From contig NZ_LN909042.1 of NCBI RefSeq assembly GCF_001486585.1, forward strand, positions 62,001 through 126,000: a DNA stretch of 64,000 nucleotides, given 5' to 3'. The stretch's first letter is position 1; every line of letters begins with the position of its first letter. The position numbers were made by a program, and so were the translations under genes. The stretch is from Paenibacillus senegalimassiliensis. GTDB taxonomy: Bacteria > Bacillota > Bacilli > Paenibacillales > Paenibacillaceae. The notes beneath the pieces are model-generated. The model saw nothing but the letters and a program-made list of their open reading frames with translations. It searched no databases and was not told the origin of the DNA. This document shows, piece after piece, positions 36,742 to 45,118 of the stretch.

Positions 36742-37419
36742 ATGAAATACGATTGCTTGATCGTGGACGATGAGGAAGTGCTCGCAGAGACCACGAATGA
36801 ATATTTGAATATGTTTGATGTGCGGTCCGCCTATGTCACCAGTAGAGAGGCCTGCCTGGCTTTTCTACGTGAGCATGAAGCCTCGTTGATCCTGCTGGAT
36901 ATTAATTTGGGAGACGCCTCGGGCTTTGAATTGTGCAAAAAGCTGCGCCAAACCACGGATATCCCCATCTTGTTCATTAGCGCCAGATCCAGTGATGACG
37001 ACATCCTCATTGCGCTGAATATCGGCGGAGACGATTATATTCAGAAGCCGTACACCCTAAGTGTGTTGCTGGCCAAGGTGAAGGCCGTCCTTAAGCGTTA
37101 TGGTGGAAGCCAGACAGAAACCCTGGAATTCGGCAATGTGTTCATCGACGTCCATCGGGGATACGCGACCGTTCGAGGTCAGGAAATCAAGCTAAAGACC
37201 ATGGAATTCAAGCTTCTATGCTATCTGGCACGCAACAAGAACCGGGTAATCCCCAAGGAAGAACTGTTCCGCAGCGTGTGGGAGGACTCTTTTACCGGGG
37301 ATGGAACTTTGAATGTACATATTCGGCATTTGCGGGAGAAGATTGAGGCCCAGCCGCACCAACCTCAGTACATCCAAACAGTTTGGGGAATCGGATATAA
37401 GCTGGAGGACCTTGGTTGA
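36742..37419 (+). CDS. OmpR-family response regulator
   Basis: 225 residues. The receiver domain has DDEE (residues about 9-12), the phosphoacceptor aspartate in LILLDINLG (near 53) and KPYTLSVLL (lysine near 104). The C-terminal winged helix has EFKLLCYLARNKNRVIPKEELFRSVW and TLNVHIRHLREKI...TVWGIGYKL. The stop TGA overlaps the kinase ATG by one base. It probably controls the ABC exporter operon that follows, where three direct repeats sit over the promoter. Confidence 0.95.
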   Translation: MKYDCLIVDDEEVLAETTNEYLNMFDVRSAYVTSREACLAFLREHEASLILLDINLGDASGFELCKKLRQTTDIPILFISARSSDDDILIALNIGGDDYIQKPYTLSVLLAKVKAVLKRYGGSQTETLEFGNVFIDVHRGYATVRGQEIKLKTMEFKLLCYLARNKNRVIPKEELFRSVWEDSFTGDGTLNVHIRHLREKIEAQPHQPQYIQTVWGIGYKLEDLG

Positions 37420-38702
37420 TGAAATGGAAAACTTTAATGGTCATGCTGCTGCTTATTATGATCTTAGGTACGGTGGCGGTAGGAGTACAGTTGCAGACCC
37501 CGCTCCGGACGGAAGTGGATACCGTCGCGTTGAACGAGCTTATTCATACAGCCCGAGCTAACTGGCCTGCTGTGCATGAGGGAGATTACGAAGCCATCGC
37601 CTATCCGTTTGCCATTCTGGACGCTTCCGGCAGCCTGTTGATGGAATCGGAGAAGGGGCTATATACAAGCCGGGAGGCTGCTTTTCGTCAGAGAATGCCG
37701 ATAGCCGACATTAGCGTGAGTGATGAGCGGGTAGGGCAAGTCATTATGTACAACGATGTGCAAGAGGGAATCCGTAGCATCCAGCAGCGGTTAGCTGGTT
37801 TTACCGGGATATTCGGGTTAGCGATAGCCCTGATCGGTGGATGTTACCTGCTTGTTCTCTATAGGACGGTCATTCGGCCGTTCCAACAGTTACAGAGCTT
37901 TGCGCGCAGTATAGCCCGCGGCCAATTGGACACCCCATTGCAGATGAAGCGGGATAATTGGTTTGGGGCTTTTACAGAGAGCTTTGATCTGCTACGGGAG
38001 GAACTGGCTACCGCCAAACAAGGCGAATACGAGGCTAATCGTAGCAAGAAGGAACTGGTGGCTACGCTCAGTCATGATATTAAGACGCCGATTGCTTCTA
38101 TTAAAGCCATCAGCGAATTGCTGCTTCTGCGGCTAACGGAAGAGAAGACGGTGAAGCAAGTCAGCACAATCCATGCCAAGGCGGAACAGATTAATGTCCT
38201 GATTACGGACATGTTCCATGCTACCCTGGAGGAATTGAGCGAGCTTAGGGTTGAGCCGGTGGAAGCCTACAGCACCGTACTGCAAGGCATGATCGCTGAT
38301 GCCAACATTGACGAACGGATAAGTAGCGACCCCATTCCCCGTAGTATGCTGCTAGTAGATAGGGTTCGGCTTCAGCAGGTGCTGGACAATGTAATCAGCA
38401 ATTCCTTGAAGTATGCCGGAACCTCCATTCACGTTCACAGTGAGCTGCTGCCAGACTATCTCAGGCTGCAAATCGACGACTACGGTCCTGGTGTTCCTGC
38501 GGAAGAGCTCCCGCTGCTAACGAATAAATATTATCGTGGACAGCAAGCTGCCGGGCGCAGTGGTGCCGGACTTGGCTTATACATATCCCGCTATCTCATG
38601 GAGCAGATGGGTGGAGCCCTGGAATGTAAGAACCGGGAGGATGGGTTTTCAGTCATTTTGCAAATTCCGCTAGCTTCCCGAATCGAATTAAGAAATGGTT
38701 AA
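37419..38702 (+). CDS. Sensor histidine kinase
   Basis: 427 residues. Membrane segments are near residues 4-23 and 126-150 and enclose an external domain of about 100 residues, so the kinase is not an intramembrane-sensing BceS type. A HAMP region precedes HisKA (VATLSHDIKTPIASIKAI, histidine near 216). The HATPase domain has NVISNSLKYAG (N box), DDYGPGVPAEELP (G1) and GRSGAGLGLYISRYLM (G2). It is paired with the preceding response regulator by a one-base overlap. The signal is unknown; a membrane-active peptide would fit the exporter. Confidence 0.94.
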   Translation: MKWKTLMVMLLLIMILGTVAVGVQLQTPLRTEVDTVALNELIHTARANWPAVHEGDYEAIAYPFAILDASGSLLMESEKGLYTSREAAFRQRMPIADISVSDERVGQVIMYNDVQEGIRSIQQRLAGFTGIFGLAIALIGGCYLLVLYRTVIRPFQQLQSFARSIARGQLDTPLQMKRDNWFGAFTESFDLLREELATAKQGEYEANRSKKELVATLSHDIKTPIASIKAISELLLLRLTEEKTVKQVSTIHAKAEQINVLITDMFHATLEELSELRVEPVEAYSTVLQGMIADANIDERISSDPIPRSMLLVDRVRLQQVLDNVISNSLKYAGTSIHVHSELLPDYLRLQIDDYGPGVPAEELPLLTNKYYRGQQAAGRSGAGLGLYISRYLMEQMGGALECKNREDGFSVILQIPLASRIELRNG

Positions 38703-38742
38703 GGAATGCGCAAAGATCGGCTAAGAATTGCCCCATTATAAT
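38688..38742 (+). promoter_or_regulatory. Response-regulator binding direct repeats plus -10 box
   Basis: TTAAGAAATGG (38688), TTAAGGAATGC (38699) and CTAAGAATTGC (38721) start 11 and 22 bp apart, the phasing expected for tandem OmpR/PhoB-family binding. They end 5 bp before a TATAAT (38737-38742) that has no good -35 box, as at activator-dependent promoters. The ABC operon starts 38 bp downstream. Confidence 0.55.
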
Positions 38743-38779
38743 CAGGGTATGGTAACACAACATCCCGAACGGAGGGCAT

Positions 38780-39544
38780 ATGATGGGAAATTCGATACTA
38801 AGAACAGATAAATTGTGCAAGAGCTTCTCCAGCAGTGGAGTGCAACAGCATGTGCTGAAGAATCTGGATTTGGAAATACAAGCCGGGGACTTCACGGTCA
38901 TTATGGGCAGCTCGGGCTCTGGCAAGTCAACACTACTCTACACGTTATCCGGTATGGATAAGCCGACGATGGGCGACATTTATTTCGGAGAACGTTCTTT
39001 ATCCGGCTTAAGCAACGATCAACTGGCTGTATTCAGAAGGCAACATTGCGGGTTTGTCTTTCAGCAGATTCACCTCTTGGACAACATGAGTGTGCTGGAT
39101 AACGTACTGGCCGGGGGATTGCTGGTCAGCAAGAATAAGCGTAGCGTGGCCGCTGAGGCGCGAAAGCTGTTGGCTCAGGTAGGATTGCCGGCAACCGCAT
39201 GGGGCAAATTTCCCTCACAAATCTCCGGGGGAGAGGCGCAGCGGGCTGCGATTGCACGGGCGCTCATTAATCGGCCCCAGATCGTATTTGCCGATGAACC
39301 CACAGGGGCGTTGAATTCAGCGACAAGCACGCTGGTCCTGGACGTACTGACAGAGGTGCATCAGAGTGGCCAAAGCCTGATCATGGTCACCCATGATATT
39401 AAGTCTGCGCTTCGGGGGAACCGGGTAATTTACCTGTGCGATGGTATTATTTGCGGGGATTTACGTCTGGAGCCGTATGCCACTGATGAACTGACGGCCA
39501 GAAATGAGAAGCTGAAAGCTTTTCTTTCCGAGATGGGGTGGTAA
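38780..39544 (+). CDS. ABC transporter ATP-binding protein, MacB/LolD type
   Basis: 254 residues. Walker A is GSSGSGKSTLL (near residue 45), the Q-loop lies in FVFQQIHLLDNMSVLDNV, the signature is QISGGEAQRAAIARAL, Walker B is QIVFADEPTGALNS, and the switch histidine is in MVTHD. It energises the FtsX-type permease encoded three bases downstream. The start is ATG 38780 or the adjacent 38783 after CGGAGGG. Confidence 0.95.
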   Translation: MMGNSILRTDKLCKSFSSSGVQQHVLKNLDLEIQAGDFTVIMGSSGSGKSTLLYTLSGMDKPTMGDIYFGERSLSGLSNDQLAVFRRQHCGFVFQQIHLLDNMSVLDNVLAGGLLVSKNKRSVAAEARKLLAQVGLPATAWGKFPSQISGGEAQRAAIARALINRPQIVFADEPTGALNSATSTLVLDVLTEVHQSGQSLIMVTHDIKSALRGNRVIYLCDGIICGDLRLEPYATDELTARNEKLKAFLSEMGW

Positions 39545-39547
39545 CGA

Positions 39548-41890
39548 GTGCATGTACTCAAGCTGGTTATCGCCAATATTCGTAAGGGTAAGAGTGCCGC
39601 TTCTTCGCTGGCTTTGCTGATTCTGATCTCAGCAGTGCTGCTGAACGTGGGGCTCACCATCATGTTCAGCATCCAGACCTTCTATGATGAGAAGGTGGAG
39701 GAATTGCAGGAAGCCCACGCGGCTATCATTATGAAGCAAGATAGCCATGTAGCAGAGCCGTTGAATTTCTTGCAGGGCTATCCGGGCATAGAGGGGGCCT
39801 TGCAGGAGGACGTTTTGCTGCTGCCTTCGGCTCAGTTCCAGTACAGCACCAGCGAGATGACTTCGGATGTTGCGCTGCTGAATGCCGAACTGGATAGGGA
39901 TTTTCCAAGGTTGAAATTTACGGAGCGATTGGACGCTATTTCAGATCAGGATATTTATTTGCCTTACCGCTTCAAGTTGGGTGCGGGTTACAAGCTGGGG
40001 GACACCTTCGAGTTCAGCTACGCTGACCAGACCTATAGCTACCGGATTGCCGGATTTTTCGAATCGGCTCTGCTCGGCAATATTGATGTAGGCTTGATTA
40101 AGTTCATGCTTCCCGATGCAGCTTATGATTCATTGGAGCAAAAGCTGGGCGCAGAGGCGCAGGCCTCGTTGTTATCGGTTCGTCTGGAGCACAGTGCTGA
40201 TTCGCCGAAGTTGATTGAGGCGTATTCCAAGCAGTTCGAGACAGGAGCCAGCCGGGGCGGGGAATTATATTGGAGTGGCGATGTGGTGATGGTGAAGTCA
40301 GCCAATACGATGACCATCAATATCGTGGCAATGATCCTGGTTGCTTTTGCCGCCATTGTTGTCTTGGTTTCCTTGATCGTGATTCATTTCCGCATTGCTA
40401 ACAGCATTGAGGATGGGATTGTGAATATTGGTATATTAAAATCGCTCGGGTATACCAGCCGGGAAATTCGCGGATCGATGCTCGTCCAGTTTGCTGGTAT
40501 TGCCTTGCTATCGAGCCTGTTAGGGATCGTGTTGTCTTATTGGATCATGCCGGTATTTGGCGGTATTATTTCCTCTTTGGCGGGACTGCTTTGGACGATG
40601 CAGGTGGACGTGGGACTACATGCTTTTAGTATCCTGTTGATTTTGGTGACGGTCCTGGCGGTAACCCTGTGGAGCTCTCGGCGTATTCATTTTCTCCAGC
40701 CGGTTGAAGCGTTGCGCGGTGGCCTGGCTGCTCATAGCTTCCGCAAGAACTTCGTTCCACTGGATAAGTCGAGTGGGGGGCTCACATGGATGCTGGCCTG
40801 GAAAGCGGTGTTGGGTAGCCTGAAGCAAAACCTGCTGATTGCCTGCATTATTGCGGCGGTTACTTTTGCCTCCGTCTTTGCGGTGGTCCTGTATTACAAT
40901 GTGGGGGCAGACAGAACGACCTTTATTCAACTGGTGGGTTCAGAGACTGCGGAGGTAGTTGCCATCACGAAGCCAGGCACCGATAGTGCTGAATTCATCA
41001 AAGAGGTCGAGGCGATGGAAGGCGTCGTCAAGGCTACGATCTTGGATGTAACGATGATGGAGATTGAAGGCAACCGCTACTACACGCAAGTAACTGAGGA
41101 TTTCAGTCGCCTGGAGAACAATACGGTTTATGAAGGGCGTTATCCGAAATACAATAATGAAATTGTCATTTCCGGTGCCATTTCCAAGGAAATTGGCAAA
41201 GGCATAGGTGACACAGTGAGCGTAACTGTGCAAGGAGAGACAAAAACCTATTTGGTGACGGGGTTAAGCCAATCGATTAATTTCCTGGGCTTAGTCGCAT
41301 CCATCACCAAGGAAGGCATCGAGCAATTGGCTCCGGACTATGAGAGCAGCGTGTTCAATATTTATCTGGACCAGATATCGACAGTGAACTTTATCAAGCA
41401 GCTTAATGCCCAATGGGGAGAGCGTTTGGATTCGGTGACTGACCTGGAGGAAGTATTCAACAGCCAGAGCAGCATCTATATCACGGCTTTGTTCTCCGTC
41501 ATGGTGCTGATTTTGACCATTACCTCGGTTGTCGTTATATTGATTCTGTATCTCGTCATCAAGACGATGATTCTTAAGCGCCGCAGGGAGCTTGGCATCT
41601 ATAAAGCCATTGGCTATACGACGCTACAACTGACGAACCAGATCGCACTAAGCTTCGTCCCTGTCGTTGTGACCGGTATTCTCGCCGGCAGCGTGATAGG
41701 CTACATCTTCACGAACCCCTTGCTAGCCTTCCTGCTATCAAGTGCGGGCATCTTCAATGTTGACTTTAATGTTCCATTGGCGGGGATCATCATCCTGGGT
41801 CTGGGCATCACCGCCCTCTCCTATGCTGTCTCGCTTCTCGTCTCTTCCCGAATCCGGCATATCAGCACGTATGAGTTGATTACGGAGTAG
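39548..41890 (+). CDS. FtsX-family ABC exporter permease
   Basis: 780 residues. An N-terminal membrane helix (AASSLALLILISAVLLNVGLTIM) is followed by an external domain of about 190 residues and a first FtsX unit (about 260-385). A central linker helix and a second external region (about 460-640) lead to a second FtsX unit (about 650-770, with LKRRRELGIYKAIGYTTLQL). The start is GTG 39548, three bases after the ATPase stop. With the ATPase and two-component system it resembles antimicrobial-peptide or lipid exporter modules. The transported molecule is unknown. Confidence 0.9.
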   Translation: MHVLKLVIANIRKGKSAASSLALLILISAVLLNVGLTIMFSIQTFYDEKVEELQEAHAAIIMKQDSHVAEPLNFLQGYPGIEGALQEDVLLLPSAQFQYSTSEMTSDVALLNAELDRDFPRLKFTERLDAISDQDIYLPYRFKLGAGYKLGDTFEFSYADQTYSYRIAGFFESALLGNIDVGLIKFMLPDAAYDSLEQKLGAEAQASLLSVRLEHSADSPKLIEAYSKQFETGASRGGELYWSGDVVMVKSANTMTINIVAMILVAFAAIVVLVSLIVIHFRIANSIEDGIVNIGILKSLGYTSREIRGSMLVQFAGIALLSSLLGIVLSYWIMPVFGGIISSLAGLLWTMQVDVGLHAFSILLILVTVLAVTLWSSRRIHFLQPVEALRGGLAAHSFRKNFVPLDKSSGGLTWMLAWKAVLGSLKQNLLIACIIAAVTFASVFAVVLYYNVGADRTTFIQLVGSETAEVVAITKPGTDSAEFIKEVEAMEGVVKATILDVTMMEIEGNRYYTQVTEDFSRLENNTVYEGRYPKYNNEIVISGAISKEIGKGIGDTVSVTVQGETKTYLVTGLSQSINFLGLVASITKEGIEQLAPDYESSVFNIYLDQISTVNFIKQLNAQWGERLDSVTDLEEVFNSQSSIYITALFSVMVLILTITSVVVILILYLVIKTMILKRRRELGIYKAIGYTTLQLTNQIALSFVPVVVTGILAGSVIGYIFTNPLLAFLLSSAGIFNVDFNVPLAGIIILGLGITALSYAVSLLVSSRIRHISTYELITE

Positions 41891-42258
41891 GGGGGATGAG
41901 GTGGGCTGACATGGCGGCCAATCGCCTGTCTATCGTGTGTATCCGTATGAAGGTCGATTTCTCAGCATTGAGGGACGGATTCCATGTCCTCCATTGGCCA
42001 GTACGTAGCTTTAAGTGAAACAGCTTATAACCATAGGATCGGCGACCTCTGCATGATGCGGGGGTCGTTTTTTTAACTTTGATCGTTTATTATCTAATCA
42101 ATTATTAAAATAGTGGGCGAATCAAAGATTGATGATAATGCAGTATAATCAGAGTTAGCGCACGTCACAAATAGAAGTCTATTTACTGAGGGTAGTTATG
42201 TTTATTGTAAGAGGAATTGTGTGCCTTGGGGTCGAAAATCTATGGATGATAGTTTGTT
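41891..42258. other. Intergenic region with strong terminator, start of an AT-rich segment
   Basis: This 368-bp gap holds no gene I can support. At 42043-42067 a 10-bp stem (CGACCTCTGC with GCGGGGGTCG, including G-T pairs) is followed by seven T residues and ends the ABC operon. From about 42076 base composition becomes clearly AT-rich and stays so to about 43080, marking the left edge of the CRISPR-associated segment. Confidence 0.6.
42043..42074 (+). terminator. Rho-independent terminator of the ABC exporter operon
   Basis: CGACCTCTGC (42043-42052) pairs with GCGGGGGTCG (42058-42067) around ATGAT, and seven T residues follow. Confidence 0.88.
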
Positions 42259-42546
42259 CTATTGATACGTATGATATATTTCATCAACTATATGAAGTGC
42301 ATCTTTAAAGCCCTGTATATAGATATTTATTTCAAGAATCGATTGAAGGGAAAGCTGAGCATCCTCATATAAAAATATTTGATGTTGACTTTCTAGTGGC
42401 AGGGCTTGGCGTAGTAATTTAAAATGTTGATTTGTTTCTGCACAGAATTGGCTATAGTGCGCATCTTCTTTTAAAAGTTTACTATACATAAGTTCTAAGC
42501 GTTTACGAATCAGAGGTTCAACTATAGTTTTTAATTCATTATTCAC
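42259..42546 (-). CDS. Small helical protein of unknown function, divergent from XRE regulator
   Basis: 95 residues, almost entirely helical in appearance (MNNELKTIVEPLIRKRLELMYSKLL, then LFLYEDAQLSLQSILEINIYIQGFKDAL). It is cytoplasmic and AT-rich. It shares its upstream region with an XRE regulator, and that region has repeated operator-like sites, so the two probably form one regulated unit. GAGGGGGTCAAAAG precedes the ATG on the coding strand. I do not recognise the family. Its place beside a CRISPR leader is notable but gives no function. Confidence 0.65.
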   Translation of the reverse strand: MNNELKTIVEPLIRKRLELMYSKLLKEDAHYSQFCAETNQHFKLLRQALPLESQHQIFLYEDAQLSLQSILEINIYIQGFKDALHIVDEIYHTYQ

Positions 42547-42566
42547 ACTTTTGACCCCCTCTAATT

Positions 42567-42636
42567 TAACCTTACGGAGTTATTATATAACCTTATGAGT
42601 TTAAATGTAAAGTCAATTTTTAACTTTATAGAGTTA
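42567..42636. promoter_or_regulatory. Three operator-like sites between divergent small genes
   Basis: TAAC-N8-GTTA occurs at 42567-42582 and 42621-42636, and a variant (TAAC-N7-GTTTA) at 42588-42603. The three share the core TAACYTTA. Starts are 21 and 33 bp apart, two and three helical turns. They span the only promoter space for both genes and are probably bound by the XRE protein. Confidence 0.5.
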
Positions 42637-42694
42637 ATCGATGCAATCTCAGGGAACTGTATTTTTAAATGATAAACATTATGGAGGTGCAACA

Positions 42695-42907
42695 ATGATT
42701 AAATGCTATTTAAGAGAACTTATGGCAGAACATCGAATAGATGATATTACCGAGTTGATGGTCAAATCTGGATTAAGCCGAAATTCAATTAATAAGTTAT
42801 ACAGGGAAACGAATATAGAAACAACTAAGCTGGAGACCCTAATTAAGTTATGCGATACCTTTAATTGCAAGTTATCTGATTTAATTGAATATGTACCGGA
42901 AGAGTAG
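42695..42907 (+). CDS. XRE/Cro-CI family helix-turn-helix regulator
   Basis: 70 residues, a single HTH of the YozG type: LRELMAEHRIDDITELMVKSGLSRNSINKLYRETNIETTKLETLIKLCDTFNCKLSDLIEY. The start is ATG 42695 after TATGGAGGTGC; a longer frame from 42641 lacks a ribosome site. It is AT-rich like its divergent partner. Its stop is only 17 bp before the conserved leader inverted repeat of CRISPR array 1. It could regulate itself and its partner, and possibly array transcription; the last is speculation. Confidence 0.88.
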   Translation: MIKCYLRELMAEHRIDDITELMVKSGLSRNSINKLYRETNIETTKLETLIKLCDTFNCKLSDLIEYVPEE

Positions 42908-42923
42908 TAGCCGTAATTTATAC

Positions 42924-43093
42924 TGGTGCGAATGTGAAGCGAACACGATTTCCCTGGGAGATTCGCACCAAAATAAGTTACTTTCATTTTAATTTATGTA
43001 ATTAAAAGGTAATAAAAAGATGATTTCTAGCAGCGATAGGTGAACAGGAGGCTGTTTATGCCTGGAAATATCCTTAATCTGTTAAAAATCGGA
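42924..43093 (+). promoter_or_regulatory. CRISPR leader of array 1
   Basis: TGGTGCGAAT (42924-42933) and ATTCGCACCA (42961-42970) form a 10-bp inverted repeat. AAAATAAGTTACTTTCATTT follows. An almost identical block precedes array 2, with the same 37-bp arm offset and the same 123-bp distance to the first repeat. The last 13 bases before both arrays are also the same. The leader is AT-rich, as expected for promoter and adaptation sequences. Confidence 0.85.
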
Positions 43094-44858
43094 GTCGCAC
43101 CTTACGCAGGTGCGTGGATTGAAATACCATTTCGCAAGTTTGATCATCGTTAAACACCGTCGCACCTTACGCAGGTGCGTGGATTGAAATCCCGCGCCGC
43201 AGTTGTAGCAAAAGCTCACAAGCAGTCGCACCTTACGCAGGTGCGTGGATTGAAATCCCACTTGAGGTTAAAGTCATCGGCAATCTGCTTCAGTCGCACC
43301 TTACGCAGGTGCGTGGATTGAAATAGCGCATCCTTGACGCCTTTGAGATAATTGTCCACGTCGCACCTTACGCAGGTGCGTGGATTGAAATCATGATGGC
43401 TGCTGGTGGAGCTGCCTATGGTGGCGTCGCACCTTACGCAGGTGCGTGGATTGAAATAGTTGATTCCCGAATCAATTTCAATTGGCCTTTAGTCGCACCT
43501 TACGCAGGTGCGTGGATTGAAATTTTAGGACATTTCCAATGGGGAGAACCAGCAATGTCGCACCTTACGCAGGTGCGTGGATTGAAATTGCTGACACTAA
43601 CAAGCAAAACGAACTAATTCAGTCGCACCTTACGCAGGTGCGTGGATTGAAATCATGCTCGGGGCCGTTGCGAGCGCAAGCAGCAGCGAGTCGCACCTTA
43701 CGCAGGTGCGTGGATTGAAATATATGTCGTTAATAGCTTTTTTCCGAGTTTGAAGTCGCACCTTACGCAGGTGCGTGGATTGAAATATATTGCAGTTCAG
43801 TTGCATTGTTATTGATAATCGTCGCACCTTACGCAGGTGCGTGGATTGAAATTAATTTCTAATTACGATTTATCGTATCGCAATTACCGTCGCACCTTAC
43901 GCAGGTGCGTGGATTGAAATGCAAGCTCGTGGAGCTGGACAAGCAATCGGACACCGAGTCGCACCTTACGCAGGTGCGTGGATTGAAATGGGGTATCCCT
44001 ACCCATCTTAACCGGAGAATTCGGTCGCACCTTACGCAGGTGCGTGGATTGAAATTTCCACGACTTCATAAACGCTTTGATATCCTCCAAGTCGCACCTT
44101 ACGCAGGTGCGTGGATTGAAATATAAAGCTGGCCTGGCTAATAGTCCGCTGGCCGCTGGTCGCACCTTACGCAGGTGCGTGGATTGAAATAGGGGCTACC
44201 TTGGCCGAGGTTGAATCTCAAATTGGTCGCACCTTACGCAGGTGCGTGGATTGAAATACCGCCCACAGCCAAGGTGTCAAACATCTCATTTGTCGCACCT
44301 TACGCAGGTGCGTGGATTGAAATGCAGAGTGAGGAAACCAACCCGGATGATGCTGATATCGTCGCACCTTACGCAGGTGCGTGGATTGAAATAAAATATT
44401 GGGACGATCAACTGAAAAGGTTAACGTCGCACCTTACGCAGGTGCGTGGATTGAAATTTGGATGTTTATGTATCACCGGCTCAACGTAGCCGTCGCACCT
44501 TACGCAGGTGCGTGGATTGAAATGGGCCATAGCCCGGATGCCGGACACCGATACATCCCGTCGCACCTTACGCAGGTGCGTGGATTGAAATTACAAGTCT
44601 ATCGACAAAATAAAAGCCCGCTCACCAGTCGCACCTTACGCAGGTGCGTGGATTGAAATAGCTCGGTTAGCCTTGATCGATGGAAAAAGGAAGAAGTCGC
44701 ACCTTACGCAGGTGCGTGGATTGAAATTGGCAGCACAATGTAATAGGAAGAAACATCCCTGTCGCACCTTATGCAGGTGTGTGGATTGAAATCTCGGCAC
44801 CCCAATGCTGATCATCAACAATTGGGGTCGCACCTTACACAGGTGTATCAATCAATTT
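43094..44858 (+). CRISPR. CRISPR array 1, type I-C, 27 repeats and 26 spacers
   Basis: A 32-bp repeat starts GTCGCACCTTACGC and ends GGTGCGTGGATTGAAAT, the type I-C form. I count repeat starts from 43094 to 44827, with spacers of 33-37 nt. The leader is on the left. The distal end is on the right, where the 26th repeat (44761) has two substitutions and the 27th (44827) loses its 3' half. The hairpin is CGCACCT/AGGTGCG. Spacer 2 (43191-43224) is identical to a spacer in array 2. The array is read in the same direction as the cas genes. Short open frames across it are artefacts of the repeat. Confidence 0.98.
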
Positions 44859-45118
44859 AAGGCATGCACCGCCACCCCTCAAAATTAGTAACGTCAAGCT
44901 CCCCTTGGACAGACGTGTCCATCAAAATTTCTTTCTGCAGAAGTATAGAGTCAAGCCCTCCCATCATCGGGAAGGCTTTTTGCTGTTCACATAAAACAAC
45001 CCCACAAATCATAAAAAATGTTGAATCATGGAAGGGATTGGAGATTTTTCGGAGAAATACATGAATATAAGGAGATAGTTCTCAAGAACTACCCGAAAAG
45101 GGTTGGGAGGTCAGGTAG
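44859..45118 (+). other. Spacer region between array 1 and cas3, with terminator
   Basis: These 260 bp hold no gene. At 44953-44962 AAGCCCTCCC pairs with GGGAAGGCTT (44969-44978) with one mismatch, and a T-run follows, so transcripts of array 1 should end here. The remaining stretch to 45118 must carry the cas promoter; no strong consensus box was seen. Near its end a 7-bp stem (AACTACC at 45087-45093 with GGTAGTT at 45114-45120) encloses the cas3 ribosome site. Confidence 0.6.
44953..44981 (+). terminator. Terminator of CRISPR array 1 transcript
   Basis: A 10-bp stem with one mismatch (AAGCCCTCCC/GGGAAGGCTT) has loop ATCATC and a T-run, 95 bp after the last repeat and about 140 bp before cas3. 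Confidence 0.75.

Noticed and set aside
43393..44851. Several open frames across array 1 encoding VAPYAGAWIEI or HLTQVRGLK repeats
   Set aside because: They are translations of the CRISPR repeat in different frames; no ribosome sites and the period matches the repeat unit.
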